From Myotis daubentonii (Eukaryota; Chordata; Mammalia; Chiroptera; Vespertilionidae): DNA of 64,000 bases. The position numbers and the translations under genes were made by a program. Shown here piece after piece: positions 45,840-56,169 of the stretch. The notes under the pieces were generated by a model that saw only the letters and a program-made list of their open reading frames with translations, had not been told where the DNA came from and made no database searches. Position 1 is the stretch's first letter, and each line of letters begins with the position of its first letter. The stretch spans positions 24,754,294-24,818,293 of the forward strand of contig NC_081844.1 of assembly GCF_963259705.1 (NCBI RefSeq), written 5' to 3'.

Positions 45840-46763
45840 ATGGAACCAGGCAATGGTACAAAAATTTCAGAATTTCTTCTTCTGGGACTTTCACAGGCAC
45901 TAGAACTACAGTCCCTCATATATGGGCTTTTCCTCTCCATGTACCTGATCACTGTGTTTGGAAACCTGCTCATCATCCTGGCCATCAGCTCAGACTCCCA
46001 CCTCCACACACCCATGTACTTCTTCCTCTGCAACCTGTCCTTGGTAGACATCTGTTTCACCTCCACCACCGTCCCAAAGATGCTGTGGAACATCCAGACA
46101 CAGAGCAAAGCCATCACCTATGAAGGCTGTATCACTCAGATGTGTTTTTTCATACTCTTTGCAGTGTTGGACAATTTTATCCTGACCGTGATGGCCTATG
46201 ACCGGTTTGTGGCCATCTGCCACCCCCTGCACTACACAGTCATCATGAACCATTGGCTCTGTGGACTGCTGGTTTTGGTGTCCTGGATCATGTGTGCACT
46301 GCATTCCTTGTTAGAAAGCTTAATGGTGATGCGACTGTCTTTCTGCTCAGACTTGGAAATCCCCCACTTTTTCTGTGAACTCAATCAGGTGCTCCAACTT
46401 GCCTGCTCTGACACGTCTCTTAACAACATTGTAATGTATTTTTCAGCTGGTCTGCTAGGTGTTGGTCCCCTTGCTGGGATCCTTTACTCTTACTCCAAGA
46501 TCATTTCCTCCATACGAGGAATCCCTTCAGCTCAGGGGAAGTATAAAGCATTTTCTACCTGTGCCTCTCACCTCTCAGTTGTCTCCTTATTTTATAGTAC
46601 AATCCTAGGAGTTTACCTCAGCTCTGCTGCTTCCCACAATGCACACTCAAGTGCAACAGCCTCGGTGATGTACACTGTGGTCACACCCATGCTGAACCCC
46701 TTTATCTACAGTCTGAGGAACAAGGACATAAAGAAGGCCCTTCAAAGACTCCTTGGCAGATAA
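45840..46763 (+). CDS. olfactory receptor, family 7-like, intact, 307 aa
   Basis: An odorant GPCR, tandem sister of the gene at 37628. MEPGNGTK start with NGT glycosylation site, GN (41-42), [16 protein letters not shown] (58-73; SN changed to CN), Cys97, [20 protein letters not shown] (118-137), IPHFFCE (174-180), [11 protein letters not shown] (236-246), [16 protein letters not shown] (283-298), ending LLGR. Unlike its sister it keeps FSTC, SIRGIPS and VTPMLNP. It has FYST where FYGT is usual (residue 253). All canonical motifs and the frame are intact, so it is the best candidate here for a working receptor. Upstream it has promoter module 4 and an acceptor 13 nt before the ATG. Confidence 0.96.
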   Translation: MEPGNGTKISEFLLLGLSQALELQSLIYGLFLSMYLITVFGNLLIILAISSDSHLHTPMYFFLCNLSLVDICFTSTTVPKMLWNIQTQSKAITYEGCITQMCFFILFAVLDNFILTVMAYDRFVAICHPLHYTVIMNHWLCGLLVLVSWIMCALHSLLESLMVMRLSFCSDLEIPHFFCELNQVLQLACSDTSLNNIVMYFSAGLLGVGPLAGILYSYSKIISSIRGIPSAQGKYKAFSTCASHLSVVSLFYSTILGVYLSSAASHNAHSSATASVMYTVVTPMLNPFIYSLRNKDIKKALQRLLGR

Positions 46764-46846
46764 GCTTTTCAAGGGCCAATTGTACTAGGCTCAAGAATTA
46801 ACCAGGAATGCAGGGTGCAAATCCTCAGAGCCAGAAGTCTGACTCA

Positions 46847-46852
46847 AATAAA
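46847..46852 (+). other. putative poly(A) signal of OR B
   Basis: AATAAA, 84 nt after the stop, conserved in position with OR A. Confidence 0.45.
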
Positions 46853-47180
46853 ACCAATATTTTGACTATATGTATTTGGAAATTCTCATTTATCTCATGG
46901 GTTAACATGAATTAGTTTAGCATGATTTATTGTTTTATGACATATTTTATTATAAGTAATTTTTCTATTGTTTTCATAAAAGAATAGTTATGAATTATAC
47001 TACTACTATGGACAAAATTATACTTGGCTACTAAGGTCATTTGCATAATTTCATTTTAGAGGTAACTCTGAGACCACAGTTTTCACTTCTATTTCATCAT
47101 TATTTTCTATAGGTGCTCTTCTTGATAATGTAGAGTTTAACATGTAACCTTTGCTGCTCTTCTTGATAATGTAGACTTTA

Positions 47181-48211
47181 ACATGCTAGCATGTTTTATA
47201 ACTTGTCTCCTGGTTTTATAGTCTTCATTCTATTATTCAGCTCTATGTTCACATGCCTATTATAGGAACTGGCAAAAATTGACTATCAAACACATTTTTT
47301 TCTGGAAGAGTCTACAAGGAAATATACATTTTAATAAGTAGATTGATCTAATATGGTTAGCGTCAGAGATGACCTTAAATGTGATTAAGCAATAATAAGC
47401 ATACAATTTTCTTTCTGTACAAAAATGTTTTTCATGGCCCACATCTACTCAATAAAGTGTGAAATATGCTTTCCATTTGTAAGGCTCCTTATTCACTGGA
47501 GTGAAATATTACATGGTGTATCATGAATTTTTTTCTGAACTATTTCATTATTTCTGCTTGAAAACTTTCTTTTTCATTGAAATTTTTAAAGTGAGAGAGA
47601 GAGAGAGAGAGGAGAGAGAGAAAAACATCTATATGAGAGCGTAACATTGATCAGTTGTCTCCCATAAGCATTCAAACAGGGAATCAAACCCACCTCCTGG
47701 ACATGTGCTCTGACTGGGAATAGAACCACCAACATTTCGGTGCATTGGACAATGGTCAACCAACTGAGCCATACAGGCCAGGGCTCCTTGAAAACTTTAA
47801 ATGTGCTCCCTACTAATGTGACTCCTTTAATATTTGCCCTTTTCTAAATGTTTTCAAATCCACCAAAGGGAAGTGAGTGAACAATTTCAATATCATACAA
47901 TATATATCTCCTTTACACTTGGGAATATCTTCAATCTTTATGATCTAAGGATGAATCACACAGGAGATAAAATTCTGCCTACTCATGTGAATAAGACCCA
48001 CAAAATTTCTGCACAAACATGCATGTTCTTCCACCCTGTCCTGACTTCCTGGAAGTGGTCACTTTTATACAGTTACCTAAAGTATATTGGAATAACAGAA
48101 TGATTGTGAATGCTGTCCTCAAATATCAGTAGAAGTACCCAAAGTAAGAAGTAGCAGATTATTAAAATTTCCCTCAGTTCTGTTCTCTTTGACTATAGTT
48201 TCAATTCACTA
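47181..48211. other. 3' flank beyond unit B, no gene
   Basis: Continues the ancestral downstream flank that unit A lost at its junction. It is paralogous to 975-2640 and 53645-54730. An old minus SINE shared with 1369-1558 lies at 47573-47783. Confidence 0.75.
47573..47783 (-). mobile_element. old tRNA-derived SINE, minus
   Basis: Same element as 1369-1558, flanked here by TTGAAAACTTT on both sides (47561 and 47788). The site near 54285 is empty. Confidence 0.8.
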
Positions 48212-48892
48212 TCTATGTATATAAATGCCCAGCAACCCAAATGGCGGAATGACCGAAAAGACGGGTTGCTATGATGTGCACTGTGGTAGCCAACCGGCCA
48301 GATCTGGGCCCAATAAGCCCTCCCCCAACCTCCTACTGCCCTTCTCCCAGCCAGCCCCAGCCTCAATTGGGTCCCCCCCAACCCAATGTGGGCAGAGCCA
48401 GTTGGCCAACCTCCCAGGGTCCCTCCTCCTCTAGCTAGGTGGCCCCCCGATAGGTCTGAATTGCTAGCCAGGCCGAGGGACCCCCACCCGTGCACAAATT
48501 TCTGCACTGGACGTCTAGTTGCTATATAGAAAGCCATCGTAAAGGTAAATGGTTTAATATAATTCCTTTATTTTGCAATGGGTTTGTGTAGTGGAGAGAT
48601 GTTCTGATCTCTGCTGGTCTCCTCATGAATCGGTAGTCAGCTATAGGTCGTCTGGAGAGCCTCTGCAGACCTTGGATGGGCTTTCTAATGTATTAGGGGC
48701 TTAGCTACTACTGTGACTGATTTAGGAAAGACTTGGCTGGAATACATGAGCTCTGTCTGCAAGTCCTCTCCTTCTCTGACAGGCCCACCTGGATTTGTTC
48801 ACATGCGTGAGGGCAGGGTTTTGAAGGAGAGCAGCAGAAATGCACCAAGTCCTGGTAAAGCACACTGTCACTTCCACCAGGGCCGCCTTTGC
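48195..48892 (+). mobile_element. MaLR/MLT1-like LTR remnant, split by a Helitron
   Basis: Left part TTTCAATTCACTA and right part TTGCTATATAGAAAGCC are contiguous in the copies at 2633 and 54719. It ends near CACTTCCACCA, where another Helitron fragment starts. Confidence 0.6.
48212..48518 (+). mobile_element. non-autonomous Helitron, plus
   Basis: 5' TCTATGTATATAAATGCCC after A48211; 3' TCTGCACTGGACGTCTAG before T48519. Both paralogous copies (CAATTCACTATTGCTAT at about 2630 and 54719) show the uninterrupted A|T target. Confidence 0.93.
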
Positions 48893-49131
48893 CCTGCCCC
48901 CCAGCTCTTAGCTCCCCCCTGGGTTTCCCATCACTGTCAGTGGCAGGGGGCTTCTTCCTGCTTTCCCTTTAGCCTCCCTGCATTGTGCCTACATATGCAA
49001 ATTAACCGCAATCTTGTTGGCAGTTAACTGCCAATCTTAGTTGGCAGTTAATTTGCATATAGCCCTGATTAGCCAATGAAAAGGGTAGCGTCATACGCCA
49101 ATTACCATTTTTTCTCTTTTATTAGTGTAGA
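48893..49131 (-). mobile_element. longer-type HeliBat 5' end, minus, 3' part missing
   Basis: The right end reads CTCTTTTATTAGTGTAGA, the reverse of TCTACACTAATAAAAGAG. It includes CCAATGAAAAGGGTAGCGTC and a perfect 18-bp palindrome TTGGCAGTTAACTGCCAA (49017-49034) between inverted ATATGCAAATTAAC and GTTAATTTGCATAT. No CTAG 3' end is seen, and the OR-unit paralogy stops at its left edge. Confidence 0.7.
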
Positions 49132-51202
49132 TATATAATGTGTATATATATACATATATATACATCTGCAATGGATTTCTATTTCTGCTTGATCTTCTCA
49201 AAAATGTAGAACTTCAAGTGAAAGCAAAATTAAACAAAATATACATACCCACTCAGCAAACATCAAAACTGAAAAATATTCAAGAAGTAGAAAATTCAAA
49301 ATTCACGAGCATCTGTTCAGAGTATCTTGCCTTCAGTTAGTACACTAAGGACCATTAAATTACAGGGAGCATCTCACTGCAATGAAAATGTGGTCCTAAA
49401 AATGTAGTTTAAAAAAGATGGTACAACTGTGGTAATGCCCATGCTCAGTCATTAATACAGAACAGTTCATGTAAATGGCAGACTGACTGGAAAAGTATAT
49501 GTAACTGATGTGCAAAGGTTTCTCTGAACTACACCAGGTTTTATGTGGCACCCTCCCTGCTTGCTAAAAATAAGAACCACATCACAAATAAACGTGGCCA
49601 TGAAGCCACATGCTATTGAACTGTTCATCTTATATATTTCATTCAAATGAAAAAAATCTAGGTATGAACTTACTGACTTAATTTAAGAAAGCTGCAAGCA
49701 GCCTTTCATTAAGTCTAAGAAAGAGTTTATATTTGAATGATAAATCTATGAGAAAAGAATAGAAAAAAACGGGGGGGGGGGGGAGCAGTGTCAACTCAAG
49801 AGAGGCTTTGGGAATTTTCCTCAAATAAGTGTTAACTCTATCAAGGATACAAGCCTTCGAAGACAATAAATGAAGTAATGAGAAACAGCCTCAATTTGAT
49901 CTCTGTATAATGCTAAGATGTGTGCACTGTTTTCTTTAAAAGACTTAAGTACAGATAATGGCTGGTAACTCAAACTCCTCCGTAGCTCTTTGTCCATAAG
50001 CAGGGAGCATTTAGGGGTAAGTCTTAAAGAAGTGTTGTACTATATGTGGGAGAGAACACGCCAAGAACTGGTACTTTTATCTTAGCAAAGGACCCCGATC
50101 AAATTTTCAACCCTAAGTTTTAGTCTCAAGCATGTTAAACCTGATGTACATATATGTTTAAGGCTTAATCCTATAGTTCTTATATTCAGAAGCAATAACA
50201 TTGTGAATATTGTTAATGCATTTCATTATTCATGTGTTACATGACACTGATGAGGAGTCATTATGTTCTGGGCAATTATTTTCCTGAAGACCACCACTCC
50301 CAAGTCAGGAAAGGTATTCTTATATAGGGAAAAACACATGAAGTTTCCAGATTGTTTCACAATCCATTTCATTAAGAACTGTACTGTATGATAATATTGA
50401 TTTTTAAAAAATCCTTTTTCCCCCCTTCAGTTAAGAGTGGTGGTGATTATTTGCTTAACACTGGTTTTCTTATGAGACAGATACTTTCTTATGACTATAT
50501 TCATTTGAATAAAGAAACCAAAGACGACTCCCTAAATTTTCCAGTGTTTGATCATAGTACACCTCATCAAATGGTTGCTTCAGTGGTCTCAAGACTAGAA
50601 TTCAGAACTGCTACCCTATCCTGTAAATTTATTTAGACAAGACCAATAAATAAGCTGTAATTTACATCTTTAAATTCATAGGGTTGGCCATGGGATAATG
50701 GCATGTCTACATAAAGGTGTAGATCCTTGGAATCAGAGGAGATGGTGGGAGTAACACTAAAGATGCAAAAGCCATAAACAGAGATTTAACTTTCCTTATT
50801 GGTTTGGCTACCTGGTGTTCAAAGAATGTAAATAAATATTTAAAATAGCATTCTTTAGAAATTAGATCCAAAAACCAGGAAGAAAAGTGTGTTTTGAGGT
50901 ACTTTTCTGCTTCATTCCACAAATTTTCTATACTCATTATAGAAGACAAAGGCAGAAGGGAGGAAATGAGGATATTAAACAAAAAAGCAAATAGCAAATG
51001 CAATATTTTTTAAATAGGGACTTAACATCAATGGAAAGATTTTCAATTTTTGCCACTATAGAGCTAGTTATCCAGAAAGGTGCTTAAAGTATGTCTGCAT
51101 ATTTAATATTAAAAATAAATAAAAGCCAGGTTCTGATTCAGGCAATGACTTAAGAACCTAAGGAAAGAAAATGAAGAAATTTCAATATTAAAAAAATCAA
51201 GA
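49132..51202. other. unassigned unique sequence between OR units
   Basis: No OR-unit paralogy, no recognised transposon ends and no reading frame over about 100 codons. A (TA)n-like start and a run of 13 G at about 49772 are the only obvious repeats. It may be retroposed or ancestral intergenic DNA. Confidence 0.5.
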
Positions 51203-51310
51203 GTGCTCACTTGGGCAATACATATACTGCAAATGGAATGATACAGAGAGGATTGGCATGGCCCCCGGGCAAGGAGGACATGCAAACTTGCGACACACTC
51301 CATAGTTTTT
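51203..51310 (+). pseudogene. RNU6: U6 spliceosomal RNA pseudogene
   Basis: About 107 nt aligned end to end with U6: GTGCTCACTTGGGCAATACATATACT, GATACAGAGAGGATTGGCATGGCCCC, GGACATGCAAACTTGCGACACACTCCATAGTTTTT. The ACAGAGA box is kept as ACAGAGAGG, but many other substitutions are present. No clear upstream PSE/TATA promoter is seen; an A-rich AAAAAAATCAAGA precedes it. A retroposed, inactive copy. Confidence 0.9.
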
Positions 51311-51491
51311 AAAATAAACTAGTTTTTAAAAATCAATGTTTGACTTTGTGCCAAGAGCACAGTGCTAGTGATTTTTCCTTTGAAGACAGCTGCAAGGAAG
51401 TGAGTTGGAGCATCTTGTTTGGGCCTGCTGCCTCCACCACCACCACCCCAACTGCAGCCTCGGCGGCCCATCCTGCAGAGGGGGCCTTCTA
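51311..51491. other. unassigned GC-rich segment after U6
   Basis: Contains CTCCACCACCACCACCCCAACTGCAGCCTCGGCGGCCC, unlike its AT-rich neighbours. It could be a retroposed mRNA piece co-inserted with U6; I cannot name it. Confidence 0.35.
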
Positions 51492-52581
51492 TTCATTTTT
51501 CATTGAATTCAGTTGCTTGGAAATCACTTCTGTTTGACCAGGTTCCATTCTCCCTGTCATTCCTTTCATCTCATAACTTCACATTTAGGTAAATGTGTTC
51601 CTACATAAGTGCACATATAGTCGCTTTTGTGAAATACAAAGGTGAACAAAACAGGGGAAGCCCTGCTTGTGTGGATCTGGCACCGTGATGGTGAAGACAG
51701 AGTACAATGAAATAAAGGTTTGCATGGCAATGTGCTCAGGCTTAAATCATATGAAGAAAGTCACTCAGTTAGAAGGATGGACTGTCGTGGCGTGTGCAGG
51801 ATTTATTGATCATGTCCTGGAGGCCTTTGCACATTGGATGAAGACCAGAACCAGAATTAGACTGAGCCCATTGATTTGTCAAAAGGAGATCAAAACTTAA
51901 AGTCAAAGAGAAACAAAGATGCTACATAAGAAAAGTGAGAAAGGGGCCTTGTCTCATCTGCCATCCACCACATAAAAACCAACTGGTCAAAAATATGTGG
52001 AAGAGGCACAGGAAAAAAACAACAAATGGTCTTCTACAGCTTGATGTTAAAAATACTCAACCTGTGTTGTTTTTGTGTATTTACTTTTGTGAGTTATTGT
52101 TTTATTTTTTGGTCAGTTTTCACTTGGGATAGTCAATCTGTAAGGTGTTTCACACCATATACTTACAACTACGTTAGTTTCATGGACAATTTTATTTATT
52201 TTTCTTTGTTCATTTTGCTTAGTGTCAAGGGGGTATACTTGGAAAGCAGCCAGAATCCAAAGAAGACTTTTCTTCCTCATTGTCTCTCAGGGACCAACTG
52301 AGATAATTGGATCTGTTTTCTTCCTCATGTACATTTTATTGCTCTCTTGCTTCTAATGTTTATTTAAACAATTTTTTTTGATCAATGTCACCCCAATAAT
52401 TTAATTTTTTTAAAAGTCTATTAATTTAAAAAGGAACCACTGAATTGGTATTTCTGAGATAAATATGGCATTTTTTAAAAACTAGGATTTTTAGAGAAAA
52501 ACAGAAAAGTGAAATCTGATCCCAATATTTTTGCCAGGGTCCAAAGAAACCTTGCATTTTGTCTGCCATAAAAATCACTGG

Positions 52582-52663
52582 GGCCCTAGCTGGTTTGGCT
52601 CAGTGGATAGAGCGTTGGCCTGCGAACGGAAGAGTCCCAGGTTCAATTCCAGTCAAGGGCACA
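52582..52663 (+). mobile_element. Ves SINE, tRNA-like half only
   Basis: GGCCCTAGCTGGTTTGGCTC through GTTCAATTCCAGTCAAGGGCAC, then OR-unit sequence (TGTCCATGGGAGGCTTATG). The 3' half and tail are missing. Confidence 0.85.
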
Positions 52664-52825
52664 TGTGTCCATGGGAGGCTTATGATAGGAATATCTGGGT
52701 ACTTTTCTAAGTTCTTTTTGAAAAAGATCCTTAATCTGGACAGCTTGACTTGTGTCTACGCATAGCCTACATAGTGTGGGAGTAAGTGAGAAGGACATGG
52801 AAATAACACACATGAGGAGGCCATG

Positions 52826-52854
52826 GTGTGTGTGTGTGTATGTGTGTGTGTGTT
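52826..52854 (+). repeat. (TG)n microsatellite, unit C
   Basis: A TG tract with one TATG interruption at the conserved position of the OR units, even though this unit has no OR. Confidence 0.93.
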
Positions 52855-53293
52855 TGCCATGTAAACTGAGAGCAGTCCTTAGAGCAGCGTTGCCTGGACT
52901 GATATATTCCAAGGTGACTTTAATATCAAGATAAGGTACTAAGGAGGTGATCCTTTGCAATTCACAGAATGCTTTTGCAACCAGATTACTTAGTGCAAGA
53001 TTTACATAGTGTGCACAAGGCACTCTCCGTGATTTGAAGTTTCAACAGCAACACACAGCCACCTTGTTTCTTAATATTCTCTGATACCCATCTATCCTCC
53101 TGCTCTGACTTGCTTATTTCCCTTGACACACTGGCTCATGTTGTGTCTTGATTTTCTGAAACAATCATATTCCTCAGGCCCTTACACCGGCTGATCCTTC
53201 TGCCTAGAAAACACTTCCCCCTCAGTTTCCAGTTTAGTCTTCTTTGAAGTGTCTATTAAAGACTCACCTGTGGCAAGTCTTGGCCAAACACCA

Positions 53294-53411
53294 TCCTATA
53301 AAATAAAAGCCTAATGTGCTGGGTCTTGCACATGGCTTTGCCACAAGAGGATCATGCCCTCTCATTAGTCCCAGGCTTGAACTTGTCCAAACACTGTAGC
53401 CACTCTCCAAA
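53294..53411 (+). mobile_element. Helitron 5' fragment occupying the place of a deleted OR
   Basis: TCCTATAAAATAAAAGCCTAATGTGC after A53293 is a Helitron 5' end. It runs only to CTCTCCAAAG and has no 3' CTAG end. Immediately after it the sequence is OR 3' flank (AATTACTTTAGCATAATTTATT, as at 734 and 38687). The equivalent 1.48 kb of unit A, including the whole OR, is absent. Confidence 0.85.
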
Positions 53412-53931
53412 GAATTACTTTAGCATAATTTATTCTCTTATGACATATTCCTAGTAATTTTTCTATTGTTTCCCTGAAAATATGGCCATGAATTATATTT
53501 CCCCTATGGAAAAAAACTACACTTGGCTACTTAGGTCACTTGCATAATTTTATTGTAGAGGGAAATCTGAGACCACAGTTTTCACTTATATGTTCACCAT
53601 TATTTTCTATAGCACCACCTTTACTACTCTTTTTGATAATGTAGACTTCAACATGTCGGTATGTTTTACAGCTGGTCTCCTGGTTTTATATTCTTCATTC
53701 TTTTGTTCAGCTGTGTGTCCACATGCCTACCATATCTACCGTCAAAAACCGACTATCAAATACATGTGTCCAAGAAGAATCTACATGGAAATATATATTT
53801 TAATAAATAGACTGATCTTATATGGTTAGAGTTAGAGATGACCTTAAATATAATGAAACAAAAACAGCCATATAATTTATTACTATACAAAAATTCTAGA
53901 CATCAATTACAAACTGTGCAATATGGTCTTT

Positions 53932-54173
53932 ACCCAGTGGCTTCATTGGTTAGAGTGTCTAATCGTGCACCAAAAATGCTGTGGGCTCAATACTTTGTCA
54001 GGGCAAATATCTAGGTTGCAGGTTACATTCCCCAGGCATGGTGCATACTAGAGGCAATCAACCAATGTTTTTCTTTCGCATTGATGTTCTTCTCTCTCTC
54101 TTTCTCTCTCCCATTCTCTCTCTCTCTTTAGTCATTCCTTTTTCTTTAAAACATCAACTAAAAATAAAATATA
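53932..54173 (+). mobile_element. tRNA-derived SINE, plus, in unit C only
   Basis: TTACCCAGTGGCTTCATTGGTTAGAGTG head, a CT-rich 3' part (TCTCTCTCTTTCTCTCTCCC) and an A-rich tail. It splits the sequence that reads AATATGCTGTCCATGTG at 1256; an AATATG-like duplication is seen on both sides. Confidence 0.8.
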
Positions 54174-54705
54174 AAATATGAGGTCCATGTGTAAGGGTAC
54201 TTATTTATTTGAGTGAAGAAAAGCGTGAAGTGTTTTATGTTCATTTTTTTTCTGAGTTATTTTCCTGTTTCTGTTTGAAAAATTTCAATGTGATCCCTAC
54301 AAATGTGCCTCCTTCTAGTGCTTTAAATGAAATATCTACCCTTTTCTAAACTATTTTCCAAACCCACTGAAGGGACAGTGAGTGAACAATCTCAATATCA
54401 TACAATACATATATCTGCTTTATACTCAGGAATATATGCTATTTTTATGATCAAAGGTTGAATCACATAGGAGTTAAAATTCTGCCCAGTCATGTGAATA
54501 AAAATCACAAATTTTCCGGCACAAACATGCATGTCCTTCTACCCTGCCCTGATTACCTGGAAGGGAATTGCAGTGGAGGCACTTCTATACAGTTATCTGA
54601 AATGCATTTGAATAACAGAATGATAGTGAATGCTGTCCTCTAATATCCAAAAGCCAAAAGTAAGAAGTAGCAGATTACTATAATTTCCCTCAGTTCTGTT
54701 TGTTT

Positions 54706-55330
54706 TGATTATAGGATCAATTCACTATTGCTATATAGTAAGCCATCTTAAAAGCAAATTATTTAATACAATTCCTAATTCCTTTATTTTCCAATGGGTT
54801 TGTGTAGTGAGGAGGTGTTCTGATCCCTGCTGGTCTCCTCATGAGGCTGCAGTCAGCTATGGGTCATCTATGGGTCAGCTATGGGTCAGCAGGGGTGTCT
54901 CTGCTGACCTTGGCTGGGCTTTCTAATGTATTAGGGACTCAGCTATGGTGAATGATCTAGGGAGGACTTGGCTGGAATAAATGAGCTCTGTCCCCATGTC
55001 CTCTCCTTCTCTGGAAGACCCCCGGGGTTTGCTCACATGGCTCAGCCAGGGTTCTGAGTGTGAACAGTGGAAATGCACCAAGGCCTGGCAAAGCGCACTG
55101 TCACTCCCACCATATTTATTTGACCAGAACAACTAAAAAAATCCTAAGTCCAACCCAGATTCAAAGGTGGAGAAGAAGACTACAGCTCTGGGTGGGAGGA
55201 GCTTACAATCACATTGCTGAAGACATGGAAACAGACAAAGAATGGGGGACATCTCTGCAAACAGACTACCACTTGTGTAAATTTTAACTCAGTAAAGTTT
55301 TATTTCTACATTTGTCCTCAATGGCTGAAT
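54706..55330 (+). mobile_element. MaLR/MLT1-like LTR remnant (unit C)
   Basis: Uninterrupted copy of the repeats at 2622 and 48195 (CAATTCACTATTGCTATATAG). It has a local GGGTCATCTATGGGTCAGC duplication at 54860. Confidence 0.6.
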
Positions 55331-55878
55331 GATCTTACAGAAGAGAATGAGAGTAAAAATATGTTTAATGAGTAGATGTGGAAGTTCTGCTCTAGAGGGT
55401 CAGGTGCCTCCATCTATGAGCATCACTCCTCGGCTGCTTGCCTCCAGCTTATCATTTCTATGTTTAAATAGTAAACCTTTTTCCTTCCAGATATCTTGAC
55501 TCTAAGGACTTAACTCTTTGATGAACAGAAATAGAGAGCTGCTGCTTTATTGATAACCATCTTTTTTACTTTTTGGCATCCTCGTGTAGACATTGCTTTT
55601 CTTTTTATTGATCTGCTATTAACGTATTCATAATCCAAAGTAGGAGGTTTCACAATGCCAGACATCATGTTATACTACAAAGCCACTGAAATCAAAACAG
55701 ACTGGTATTGGCACAGAATAGGCATATAGATCAATAGAACAGAATAGAGAGCTCAGATATCAACCCATGCTGTTATGCTCAATTAATATTTGACAAAGGA
55801 GGCAAGAGCATACAATGGAGTCAAGACAGTCTCTACAATAAATGATGTTGGGAAAATTGGAGAGGAACATGCAAAAAT

Positions 55879-56169
55879 ATGAAACTAGACCACAAACTTA
55901 CACCATACACAAGAATAAACTCAAAATGGATAAGAAACTTAAATGTAAGTTGTGAAACCATAAAAATCTTAGAAGGAACCATAGAAAGCAAAATATCAGA
56001 TATCTCTTGTAGCAATATGTTTGCTGATGCATGTCCTAGGGCAAGGGAAACTAAGGAGAAAATAAACAAATGGGACTATATCAAAATAAAAAGTTTCTGC
56101 ATAGCAAAAGATAGCATCAACAAAATGAAAATGAAGCCCATTGTATGGGAGAACATATTTTCCATATGA
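55879..56169 (+). pseudogene. L1 ORF2 C-terminal fragment (broken)
   Basis: 96 codons homologous to the C-terminal region of ORF2p. Later pieces at 56418-56718 ([20 protein letters not shown]) are in other frames. Confidence 0.9.

Larger units (their letters stand above)
38966..47180 (+). repeat. tandem segmental duplication, unit B (about 8.2 kb)
   Basis: Same order as unit A: promoter module at 40095, MER20 at 42140, GT repeat at 44906, OR at 45840, 3' flank to GTAGACTTTA at 47180. It is longer than A mainly because of the 492-bp solo LTR at 44106, while lacking the hAT of A. Confidence 0.93.
51492..53293 (+). repeat. OR unit C, upstream part (truncated, no promoter module)
   Basis: Begins at TTGAATTCAGTTGCTTGG, matching 35655 and 43355, and follows those units through the GT repeat (52826) and TTTCAACAGCAACACACAG to CTTGGCCAAACACCA at 53293. 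The match ends about 425 bp before where an OR ATG would be. A 290-bp stretch (52370-52663) is extra in this copy. Confidence 0.88.
53412..55645 (+). repeat. OR unit C, downstream part
   Basis: Paralogous to 734-3650 and 46905-48890: CTCTTTTTGATAATGTAGAC (53625), the GTGATCCCTACAAATGTG block, and the MaLR-like LTR at 54706-55330. No reading frame of note. Confidence 0.88.

Noticed and set aside
52370..52580. Possible extra element before the truncated Ves in unit C
   Set aside because: Absent from units A and B, but I could not recognise ends or a family, so it is mentioned only as extra sequence.
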